Part shown: piece by piece, positions 46,759 to 57,303 of the stretch
Layout: every line of letters starts with the position of its first letter
How positions within the stretch are numbered: the stretch's first letter is position 1
NCBI GenBank assembly: GCA_944472135.2
Contig: OX235265.1
Coordinates: 56,865,112 to 56,929,111 of the forward strand
Direction of reading: 5' to 3'
Length of the DNA: 64,000 bases
From: Trichobilharzia regenti
Taxonomy: Eukaryota > Platyhelminthes > Trematoda > Strigeidida > Schistosomatidae
Translations under genes and position numbers: made by a program
The notes under the pieces: model-generated
Database searches by the model: none
What the model saw: only the letters and a program-made list of their open reading frames with translations
Told to the model about the DNA's origin: nothing

Positions 46759-47269
46759 TGTTATAACTGCACTGAATTAAGGTAAACCCCGTCGCCAATT
46801 TGTTATAACTGTGGGGTATTGAATGAAGACGTTTTCACCTTATTCTGTCTGCGCCTGAACTTATATGTCTATCTGCTCGTCGTACCTTCCGACTTAGTAA
46901 AGCACGCAAATATCAAAAGACAAAGGCTGGACTGTGACTGTGTATTGAAGTGCAACAACGATAAAGAAAGCCATGGTATTTATACATTTTACAACAATAT
47001 GGACAGCTAACAGCATTTGAAATAATTGACCTTAATAGCCAATAACAAAGTGTGTGAGAAATCATAATATGCCATATGTGCGACATTGACAGTCAGTAAC
47101 AAAATGTGTGGGAATGATATACCATATATACAAAATTAGCAGTCACTACCAAAATGCGTGAGAATGATAATATACAAAATTAGCAGTCACTACCAAAATG
47201 CGTGAGAATGATAACATACCATAAATGCAAGTTTAAACAGTCAATACCAAAATATGTGGGATCCTATCA
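46759..47269 (-). repeat. Array LTR 4 (long form)
   Basis: Carries AAAATTAGC where LTRs 1-3 and 6 have AAAACTAGC in the third U3 repeat. Confidence 0.9.
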
Positions 47270-48198
47270 CCTCCCCCCGTAAAGAGTGTAGGACTTGCTT
47301 TTTGGATCTATTTGAAAAGGTTTCGGAGCTCTTCTTTGTCGAGTTGACCTTTGCGTGGTACTGGATAGAGCGTGATCTGTGTGTCTGCCACATAACTGTC
47401 CTTTTTCATTCGTACGATAATGCAGCAAGAATTTATCCAAAAATTTTTCTGTTGTTCCCTCCCCCTTCGCTTTTGCATAAGCACGCTTAAAGGTGTCGAC
47501 GAAACGTTCAGTAATAGTTGACGTAGGAGGGACACTGTTGCAATTGATGTGGCAGAATGCATAGGAAATATCTCTGGCCATTTGGAAAACGCGTCGACAC
47601 ATATTAAGAAATGCATACTATTGAACGGTCCAGCGAAGTCAACATGAACACGGGACCATGGTTTGTCCGGTCGTGGCCAGGAACATAGTTCTGTCTTGCG
47701 TGGACACTTTGATGCTTGAGCACATTTACTACACTTGCGAACGAGGTCTTCGATATGGTCATCGATGTTGGGCCAGTAAACATAACTGCGAGCGATCGCC
47801 TTCATTCTCCCAACACCAGGATGTGATATATGAAGCTGCCGAAGCACATGGTCACGAAGATTAGCTGGAACGACAACACGATCAGCAAACATTATGCATC
47901 CATTAACGATGGATAGGGATTTGCGTCGCTGGTAAAACTGTTTTAAAACATTTGAATGAACATGTGGAGGCCAGCCAAATCGGATGAACTTTGATACTTG
48001 CTGTAAAACTGGATCACGCAGTGTGTGTCTGGCAACCTCAACTGCAGTCACCGGAAGATCGTCCAGAGAGATAGACATTATAATTGGGTTGTAATTTACA
48101 CAGTCAAAAATGTTATATAGTTGCGCTGAACAGAATAAAAACTGTCGTCGTTTGCTTGCTATAACTGCAATGAATTAAGGTAAATCCACGTCGCCAAT
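47270..48198 (-). pseudogene. Array interior 4: integrase fragment
   Basis: Variants SATSIATV and LMQKRR, as in the left-arm single copy, and CTCCCCCCGT beside the LTR. This suggests it is nearer the founder than interiors 1-3. Confidence 0.85.
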
Positions 48199-48709
48199 TG
48201 TTATAACTGCACTGAATTAAGGTAAACCCCGTCGCCAATTTGTTATAACTGTGGGGTATTGAATGAAGACGTTTTCACCTTATTCTGTCTGCGCCTGAAC
48301 TAATCTGTCTATCTGCTCGTCGTACCTTCCGACTTAGTAAAGCACGCAAATATCAAAAGACAAAGGCTGGACTGTGACTGTGTATTGAAGTGCAACAACG
48401 ATAAAGAAAGCCATGGTATTTATACATTTTACAACAATATGGACAGCTAACAGCATTTGAAATAATTGACCTTAATAGCCAATAACAAAGTGTGTGAGAA
48501 ATGATAATATGCCATATGTGCGACATTGACAGTCAGTAACAAAATGTGTGGGAATGATATACCATATATACAAAATTAGCAGTCACTACCAAAATGCGTG
48601 AGAATGATAATATACAAAATTAGCAGTCACTACCAAAATGCGTGAGAATGATAACATACCATAAATGCAAGTTTAAACAGTCAATACCAAAATATGTGGG
48701 ATCCTATCA
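48199..48709 (-). repeat. Array LTR 5 (long form)
   Basis: Private changes TAATCTGTC (others TTATATGTC) and ATGATAATAT (others ATCATAATAT). Confidence 0.9.
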
Positions 48710-49638
48710 CCTCCCCCCGTAAAGAGTGTAGGACTTGCTTTTTGGATCTATTTGAAAAGGTTTCGGAGCTCTTCTTTGTCGAGTTGACCTTTGCGTGGTA
48801 CTGGATAGAGCGTGATCTGTGTGTCTGCCACATAACTGTCCTTTTTCATTCGTACGATAATGCAGCAAGAATTTATCCAAAATTTTTTCTGTTGTTCCCT
48901 CCCCCTTCGCTTTTGCATAAGCACGCTTAAAGGTGTCGACGAAACGTTCAGTAATAGTTGACGTAGGAGGGACACTGTTGCAATTGATGTGGCAGAATGC
49001 ATAGGAAATATCTCTGGCCATTTGGAAAACGCGTCGACACATATTAAGAAATGCATACTATTGAACGGTCCAGCGAAGTCAACATGAACACGGGACCATG
49101 GTTTGTCCGGTCGTGGCCAGGAACATAGTTCTGTCTTGCGTGGACACTTTGATGCTTGAGCACATTTACTACACTTGCGAACGAGGTCTTCGATATGGTC
49201 ATCGATGTTGGGCCAGTAAACATAACTGCGAGCGATCGCCTTCATTCTCCCAACACCAGGATGTGATATATGAAGCTGCCGAAGCACATGGTCACGAAGA
49301 TTAGCTGGAACGACAACACGATCAGCAAACATTATGCATCCATTAACGATGGATAGGGATTTGCGTCGCTGGTAAAACTGTTTTAAAACATTTGAATGAA
49401 CATGTGGAGGCCAGCCAAATCGGATGAACTTTGATACTTGCTGTAAAACTGGATCACGCAGTGTGTGTCTGGCAACCTCAACTGCAGTCACCGGAAGATC
49501 GTCCAGAGAGATAGACATTATAATTGGGTTGTAATTTACACAGTCAAAAATGTTATATAGTTGCGCTGAACAGAATAAAAACTGTCGTCGTTTGCTTGCT
49601 ATAACTGCGATGAATTAAGGTAAATCCACGTCGCCAAT
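48710..49638 (-). pseudogene. Array interior 5: integrase fragment
   Basis: Shares SATSIATV and LMQKRR with interior 4, and has a private change at REQQKKFW (AATTTTTT against AAATTTTT). Confidence 0.85.
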
Positions 49639-50149
49639 TGTTATAACTGCACTGAATTAAGGTAAACCCCGTCGCCAATTTGTTATAACTGTGGGGTATT
49701 GAATGAAGACGTTTTCACCTTATTCTGTCTGCGCCTGAACTTATATGTCTATCTGCTCGTCGTACCTTCCGACTTAGTAAAGCACGCAAATATCAAAAGA
49801 CAAAGGCTGGACTGTGACTGTGTATTGAAGTGCAACAACGATAAAGAAAGCCATGGTATTTATACATTTTACAACAATATGGACAGCTAACAGCATTTGA
49901 AATAATTGACCTTAATAGCCAATAACAAAGTGTGTGAGAAATCATAATATGCCATATGTGCGACATTGACAGTCAGTAACAAAATGTGTGGGAATGATAT
50001 ACCATATATACAAAATTAGCAGTCACTACCAAAATGCGTGAGAATGATAATATACAAAACTAGCAGTCACTACCAAAATGCGTGAGAATGATAACATACC
50101 ATAAATGCAAGTTTAAACAGTCAATACCAAAATATGTGGGATCCTATCA
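49639..50149 (-). repeat. Array LTR 6 (terminal 5' LTR, long form)
   Basis: Starts (minus strand) TGATAGGATCCC at 50149, next to the target duplication. At diagnostic U3 sites it matches LTRs 1-3, not its neighbours 4 and 5. Confidence 0.9.
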
Positions 50150-51049
50150 CAGACATTATCATTACCTTGGCTATCCAGGTTTGAATAATCCTGAATTTTT
50201 GTGGAATTTCCCTAATTTTAGTTGATATTCTATTCGCTATTATATCTTCATTATTATTATAATTTAAGCATCTTTAATGAAATGTAAGTTCATTGATCAA
50301 ACTTTACAAATCGATATTATTTAAACAACACTAATATTGTTGTTAACTACTAATCTAGAATATTCTGTATATATATAATTGTACAGCCGGAAGAGGAATT
50401 TATCGAAAAGAATATTCTTTGCTCGATTATTTTGTGCTTTATAAATGCAAGTGTATGAGAAATCACAGTGAATGAAAGATAGTGAATAATCTTAATCGAT
50501 AGAGTTATTAACAGATTAATTAGGTCATGAACAGTCATTTGAAAATGACTAGTAGATAGCAAGACAACAGAGAATTAAAAAGTGGGTTGCAAAAAAAATA
50601 AAAGGAATGTGAAGAGTTTATGATGCAACACATCAAGAAACTGTAATCGACATCGAGGTCTTGGATAGTAAAATAGGCTGCCCCGTATAAGTACACCATC
50701 AAAGTGAATCTGTTCAGCTTCATCGTTTTCATTTTCTCCATCAGCTATAATCTATGATAAAGACTCAGCTGACGGTTCACCGAACAGAATGAAAGATTCG
50801 TAAATGAATGTTTGCGGTTGTTGATGATTTTTGACTGAATGGCAAACACACTGTCAAAGTGGATGCAGTGGTTTAAGATTGCCGGCAGTCATAATATAAA
50901 CAGATGCAAATACTAGTTAACACTATTATATACATATATATAATCAAACATTTATAAACATCATTCACTAGCTGCATGATGGTACCACATATCAAGTGAT
51001 TCACAAAGGAAAGCTTGGAGATACTCTGAAGTGAAGACAAGAGTAAGAT
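50150..51049. other. Right-arm sequence, mirror of about 8830-9780
   Basis: Holds the last bases of P2 (50150-50192), the shared retroelement tail with a short TA tract (50366-50440) and no recognised gene. A frame at 50535-50741 mirrors 9142-9348 and has no motif. Confidence 0.5.
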
Positions 51050-51947
51050 AAGGCTGCTTAATATCATCGATGATGCTTATGATTGTGGGGGAGTAAGAAG
51101 ACAGGAATAAATTGGACTATTAAGAAGACTCTAGAAGATCTGGACTTCGCAGACGATTTATGTGTAATGTCACACAAACTCCAAAATCTACAGGCGAAAA
51201 CCAAGAAGTTTAAAGAAGAGTTAGCGAAAAAAGCACCTCAAGTGAACATAGAAAAGACACAGGTGATGAAGATACATAGCTGCCAACAATAAGCTTTAAA
51301 CACTACCAAGAGGAGAATGAGGTCACTTCGTTCACTTATCTAAGCAGTATCGTTTCAACTACAGGTGGAACGGTTGAGAATGACAAAACCAAAATCGGAA
51401 AGGCAAATCATTAATCTGAAATCAGCTTGGCAGTTTTCTGCAATCAGTGTTAACAATAAATTTCGGATTTTCAATACTGATGTTCAGTCAGTTCTTTTAT
51501 ATGATTCAGAGATTTGGTGAGTTACCGAAGGCATTTCCGACAGCCTACTGAGAACTTTTATCAGCATCCACCAGGGCTGCATACTGAAGATTGGATGACC
51601 AGGTAGGATTGGCAACAAGAAGTTCTGGCAGGCAACGAACCAACCAAGAACCCTGTCGCCCAAAACATTTGGAGTAGGAAATGGAGATGGACTAGACTTA
51701 ATCTGAGGAGAAATTCAGGGGGATTACACACAGGGCCCTCGAGAGTGACCCGAAAGGGAAACAAGGGTGATGTGGAGAAGGTAATGTGAGGAGGAAGTGA
51801 AAGTTTGTGGGTAGTCAAAGAGTTATTTGGAAGTGGTCGCAGAAAATCGAGTAGGAGGGAAATGTGCCTCTGAAGTCTTATGTTTCACTCAAAGCACAAA
51901 AATGAATTATATATATATATATATATGAAGCCGCCAAAAAGATATCT
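51050..51947 (+). pseudogene. RTE/SR2-like LINE reverse transcriptase, 3' half (right arm)
   Basis: Mirror of 7935-8830. FADD block at 51143-51154 in the frame 51083-51292. The post-RT region continues with stops to about 51860. Then follow the TA tract at 51907-51928 and the tail AAAAAGATATCTTTGCTGAA. Confidence 0.7.
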
Positions 51948-52462
51948 TTGCTGAACTTCTTGTTCTTTTCAATCCAATGTTCCATTGGGTATTTTCCACG
52001 ATAAGAATTCATCTCCCAAAGCAGTAATTGTACAAATACATGTCATTAACTAGATTTTCTTCACACAAAAATTCTGTGTGTGAGGTACATTCGAATGTTG
52101 GGCAGTCACTCAACTTATAGCCATTTGTCTCTCAGCCTAACATCGCTTGACATAATACGAAACAATAGTGCTGAATATTTTTCAGGCAGCTAGATTATTA
52201 GAATGCTAAAATTATCATGAGTATTTTATTCGTAAGACCTACTTGTCTACTCGTTTTCATGAATAGATAACAAAAGAATTTAGTGCACTAGTATAACTTC
52301 CAATGGAAATGGATGGCCTTTTATTCTTTATTATTCACTGCCTTTTATAAATGCTGTGAACATATTAATAGTATGTATAACAAACTTGAACGTGTCAGTG
52401 AAAATCAATAAGATCGATAATTATGTTTTGTCATATAAACAGAGACTATTAATAAAAACATT

Positions 52463-52677
52463 TTAGCACCCAGAATACTGGTTTTTGAAGCGTAGAGATA
52501 AAAGCTGGTAGTCATAAAAGTAATACGTAGTTTCTTTTTGTCTATTGATTATTTGTACACTGACATCGTTTTCATTGCAGTTTAAATACCCATAGAATAT
52601 CGTTTTACTATAGTGAACTTGAACTCCAGGATGGAGGCCTTTATATTTATCCAACATTTTGGAGTAATAAACTCTGG
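52463..52677 (-). CDS. Apparent terminal exon of an unidentified host gene (right-arm copy)
   Basis: Mirror of 7205-7419 with the same frame, acceptor and downstream AATAAA (52327-52332 region). The translations are identical, consistent with a recent duplication rather than evidence of function. Confidence 0.4.
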
Positions 52678-53039
52678 CTGAAATATTAATCAGTTATTAT
52701 AAATCAGCAATAAAACATGTCTATTCGGCGGAAGTCATCTATACTAACTACTCTTATCAAATTACTTCTACTTGTTGACTGACTTGAGGTTTGATATATG
52801 TGAGTGTGATCCTTGCATATTAGAGACTGAATCTAACTTGTTAGGGGAATATTCATAGGTAAGCATCAGTGATTTAAAGGTAGAATGCATGCCAACCACT
52901 TATTTGGAACGAAGTAAGATACTTGGACTCACTTTTCCAGCCAATAGTGGGCCTTTGAAAAAGGGGAGATTGAGCATCAGACTAGCCAATTCATTGACCA
53001 TGAACATTACCGCGACTGAATATTCGAAAGCTCGAAGTA

Positions 53040-53848
53040 TTATTCTTCTGATTTTCGCCTTTTTGCGTCAGGACTATTAACCACTCAGCAGTACATAACA
53101 GAAAATTTGCGACGGGGAAAACTATGGATTCTTCTAAATTGGAATTAGTATTTGAGCAACAAGTGAAATTAATGGAAATGCTCATCAACAAACAGACTGG
53201 TTCAACTTCACCTTCAAGCAATCCGAATCATACCATGCTACCATCTGTCGATGGAATTGTAAATAGTATTACGCAATTCAATTGTGATCCAGATGCTAAT
53301 GTCACTTTTGACACATGGTATCAACGCTATGAGGATTTATTCACAGTTGATTTCGCCTCGCAAGGCGATGCCTGGAAGGTGCGAGTGTTATTACGTAAAT
53401 TGGGTCCCGCAGAATATGAAAGGTACTGCAACCTAATTTTACCCCAAAAACCACGTGACAAGTGTTTCAATGAAGCTGCTGCGTGAACATTTTGGAGACC
53501 ACTCCTCATTATTCAGCATACGTTATCGTTTCCTCAAGCTGACAATGAATGAAAATGATGATTTTCTTACTCACGTTGGCACAGTCAACCGAGAATGTGA
53601 GAGATTTCGACTCAGTTCCTTGACAGATGATAAATTCAAAGCCTTGATTCTCATATGCAGTCTTCAGTCTCCTCGTTTCACAGATATCCGAAATCGACTG
53701 CTCAATCAGCTAGAGCGAAATCCCAAGTTAACTCTACATGATATAGCTGATGAATATCAACGACTCATTAATTTACAGAAAGACATGAACCTGGTCGAAT
53801 CAACAACTTTGAGAAGCTCTGACATTCATGCATTACGAAAGAGTCCAG
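53040..53848 (+). pseudogene. Ty3/gypsy-like Gag, right-arm copy, truncated by the palindrome edge
   Basis: The LTR end (to 53100), TTTGCGACGGGGA and gag from 53124. An 8-bp deletion near 53472 (TTTCAATGAAGCTGCTG) shifts the frame after DKCFNE. The rest reads in the frame 53455-53895. The Arg codon that is a TGA in the left copy is intact here. At about 53848, just after CATTACGAAAGAG, gag ends and joins inverted PLE P5 sequence, so the zinc-knuckle part is missing. Confidence 0.75.
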
Positions 53849-54250
53849 CACGTCCAATAGAGGTCGCAGGGGGACACCGTCTTTATGAACTCTAGGAAGA
53901 CCATGTAAACGAAGGATGGTTAAACCAGACAACTTGAGATGTTCATACATATACGAAATAACAACAGATTTGTCCTTCAACTTCTTCAAAGTGGTTGACA
54001 ATTCATTCTCAATACCTTCCGTTCTATGTTTCTGGTCGGTTGATTTTGAAAACTTTTCTCCGTCGCAAAGAACGCTACATAAATTGTTGACGTAATCCTC
54101 ACGATTTAAAATAACTGTGTCAATTAATGCCGTTTTCCGTAATATAAATACGACTGCACAGCTTGAAAATGAAGTCGTTGAAAAGAAAATGCCCAACCAA
54201 CTTTCTAAGGCACCTAAAATAAACTCACATTCCCCCAGTAATATTAACAC
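53849..54250 (-). pseudogene. PLE P5 fragment, third copy
   Basis: RT N-terminal part with RLHGLPRVHKDGVPLRPLLD, cut at the junction with gag. No endonuclease part. Confidence 0.75.
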
Positions 54251-54485
54251 CTGATTGTTTAATTGTTAAAAATATGTTAGAGGAAATCTCTTGAGTTATT
54301 ATGACAACTTCGAAAAGATAAATATGATCAAGTGTTCCGTTTCGAATACAGCCATGATCTTTTGTATATCAGTCATAGACTGGTCAGATAAAGACATTTA
54401 ATGGTCATATTATTCAGTTCATTCGGTCAGACCAGAGGTCAATCAATACTTGAATGAATGCTTTAGAGTGTGAGTTTACAACAGG

Positions 54486-54668
54486 TTGATAAAAACACAC
54501 CGCCTACAATCCGAGTCTATTTACGACATCAATGTGACAAATGAACCTGTCTGCATCAGTGAAATAATCATCAGGAGTCAAACAGCAATTGGTAGTTTCA
54601 TTTTATTTTCGGATTATTGGATAATACGTACTTACAACAATGCTAGAAGTCGAGCAGATAGCTGTTAG
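54486..54668 (+). other. Unidentified 60-codon frame, copy 3
   Basis: Reads MIKTHRLQ and ends SRADSC, two residue changes from copies 1 and 2. No family recognised. Confidence 0.25.
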
Positions 54669-55892
54669 GTTTCATGGAGAACACGTAGCCAGGACCGATA
54701 ATCTGTGACTTCCCACTACAGCAAACTTGTTATAGTGGATGTAATGTTTTCCAGCCTAATATTAGTTCGGTTGTGAGTATCTGTCTTGAACTGAATCACA
54801 TCTACACAAGCGTGATATCTGAAACGAATGATTAAACCAAGTCTGTAATCGTCCTACTACTTTAAGATAGACTTCATTCATATTTTTTTATAAGAAATTT
54901 CATTATGAAAGGTCAGGAAATTTGCCCATGTACATAAACTTGGTATTGAAATGAGTCAGTTTCGTAAATGTGACTCTACAAAAAGTGACTGAGTCAGTTT
55001 TATGTAAAAAAAAATGAGTCAGTGACCTATATAAATATTTTAATTGACAATATTAATTTATTACCACACGTGATAATGTTGACAATAAACACATCTATGC
55101 CGTTCATCTATACGTGACCGTGTTGCGAAAGAATACACAGTTTTACTAAATATATATGTCAATATTAAAAATTTTAACAGGAATTGTTAAACCTAGCAGC
55201 ACTATACTGAAACAAAACATCATTATTAGCAGCATTACATTTATTTTGCGTATAAATGCATGATTTGGAGTGCTTACGAAAAAGAAGCAAAATATAAAAC
55301 GAAGTTAATAATACGATGATAATACTGAGTTATTGGTTAGGCTGTGTAAGTTAGTTAGTTATAATGATATTTACTCAAATGACCGATGAATACATTATTT
55401 AACTGAGAAAGAATCATGCGGTTTCACGGTCACCTTAATTGCAAACTCACATCAGTTGAAGAATCAGTTAAAGAAAGTTTAACAGCACGGATGCTTGCTG
55501 ATGGTATGTGTCTCGTTGTCTCACAAAAACCCATGAAAAGGAACATATAAAGGAGCTCAATACAATGGCCGAAAAGTGTATGTTAGCTCAATTTTCATAT
55601 TTCGCAAGCCCTATTTAAAAGAACTTACACAAGATGGGGAAACTCAAAGAGTCTCCTATGATTACTATGTAACACACAGTATCCTACTATCGCAGCTAAT
55701 TGTCACACAGAACATAACAATAGTATCCAGTATACATATCTGGTGAATGAAAATATTTTCCAGAAATGGATTTAATGGATGAGCATTTACAAAATCCACT
55801 TGATCAAGATTTTAGAAAACTGGCAACAGTAAAGAATAGACATCACGATCAAGTGACCTTGAACCAGCCAATAAGATCACTCAACATTACGA

Positions 55893-56284
55893 ATGGATGC
55901 TTTTCATGATCTTTGCTGCAAGTTTCACGTTAAACCTGAACAGAGTAAAACTCGCAACGATGATTATGTAATGCGAACTGATTGGTTGGCTCAAGGTCAT
56001 TCTACTTTGGTGTCTAATTTTTACTTTTTCTGGGAAACTCACAGATATAATTATCACTTCACTCTATTTGTTCAGGTATAAATTCATACTATCTAACATC
56101 TGCGGTATTTCAAAAGGTAATGTATAAGATGCTAATTGAATTAGAGGGTGTGCAATCTTCTAAAGATGTGTTCACGCAAACTGTAAATATCGAGTTGCTC
56201 AATGAATGTCTTTTAAGGCTGTCCAGGTGTTCCTATGATAAAAATGTTGCGATTAGTTCGTCCAAATATCGGCTTCATGATTAG
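55893..56284 (+). CDS. Unidentified two-exon frame, 116 codons, copy 3
   Basis: Exon 1 is 55893-56075, candidate 41-nt intron 56076-56116, exon 2 56117-56284. One residue differs from copies 1 and 2 (WLAQG for WLDQG). The frame and the GT-AG sites are kept. Confidence 0.45.
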
Positions 56285-56696
56285 CTCAGACTGTAAATTT
56301 TAGGGATTTCAAAAGTGGTGCCAATCTTCTGTTACCTGACTCAAGTCTACGAATTTTTCACTGCTGAGATCATGAATTCGCACCATACAGTCTTACTCTA
56401 TCTTCAGTTATAATTTCACGTAATTATTATACTTATCTTCCGGTAGTAGTTTCATCCATTAATGTATGTAGGGATATCATTCTACGTAACACTAATTTCT
56501 GTAATAGTCTTCTCAGGAACATTTTGCCTAGAAAAGTATGTCTTTTTATTGCAGGTGATTTTTCAGTCGGCTTAGCTATAATATTAGATCAAAATGAATG
56601 TCCTATTATTTTTCACTTTAAGGTGTTTAGGTGTGGAAAGGTACTTTACTTAAATCAGTAACAGATTTTGGCTATTGTCTAGATTAGGAAGTAGTT

Positions 56697-57303
56697 CACA
56701 CAAGTATCCCTTTGGTCTCATACTATTTTTACTGTCAAGATTTTAAATCTTTTCTTTACATGAATGAATCATTGGAAAAATCAATGGTGGTATGACACTG
56801 AGATGGGATCCAAAACTGAATTCTAACGAATGTGCAGGTTAAAATGACACTAAAAATAGAATCGCTATTTAGTTTTATTCATCCTTAAAGAGTTCTCGTA
56901 CTAATATCTTTTGATTACAGCTTGATTCCACACGGTATTTTTGGTACAAATATGGAATTTTCAGCATGTGATAAAGGTAGCCTAATTTTGCAGGCTGACC
57001 ATTGATATCGGGTGTACTTTACTCCTTCCTTACTGACTGATCAAGACTTTATAAAATCAGATCACTAAAAATGCAGTGAAGTAGAGCTGGGATGGTCACT
57101 GATAGAAAGAACTTCATCCTAGTTCCAACAGATAAACATGATACTTGAATGACATGATTATCATTATCTCAAAACTGACATCTTCTGGCATTCCTCATAC
57201 CTAAGTATTGAAAAAAGAAACTCAAAAGTTGGTATAGGCAACATACTGACTATCAATAAGTAAATCACATATATGAAAAATCAATATGTAGAGTGAATTT
57301 TGT
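56697..57303 (-). repeat. R600 segment, copy 4
   Basis: Contiguous on one side with core sequence (as copies 2 and 3) and on the other with the private block (as copy 1). It is therefore the only copy with both neighbours. Confidence 0.8.

Larger units (their letters stand above)
42477..50154 (-). mobile_element. Tandem array: six LTRs and five interiors of the non-autonomous gypsy element, one target duplication
   Basis: The array runs 42482-50149 (7668 bp), which is exactly five periods of 1440 bp plus one 468-bp LTR. Adjacent units share LTRs. The duplication CAGAC (42477-42481 and 50150-50154) occurs only at the outside. The left arm has the empty site GTCTG near 9778. The interiors all keep the same integrase fragment. 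The array either grew by unequal LTR-LTR exchange after a single insertion, or was inserted as a multimer. Confidence 0.95.
53849..57297. repeat. Third copy of the palindrome-core segment
   Basis: Direct repeat of 30768-34190. It differs by scattered substitutions and an extra ~35 bp at about 54961-54996. It contains the P5 fragment, the 60-codon frame, the two-exon frame and R600 in the same order as the right arm. Confidence 0.85.

Noticed and set aside
42499..49890. Repeated plus-strand frames in the array (about 63, 68 and 78 codons)
   Set aside because: They lie opposite the integrase fragment or within the LTR and recur only because of the 1440-bp period.
42482..50149. CRISPR-like or tandem gene cluster interpretation of the 1440-bp repeats
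   Set aside because: The LTR ends, target duplication and integrase fragment identify a retroelement array.
6034..53848. Palindrome as a simple sequencing hairpin artefact
   Set aside because: The arms differ by substitutions, lesions and private insertions with their own target duplications, and the spacer is unique. An allelic mis-join is not excluded.
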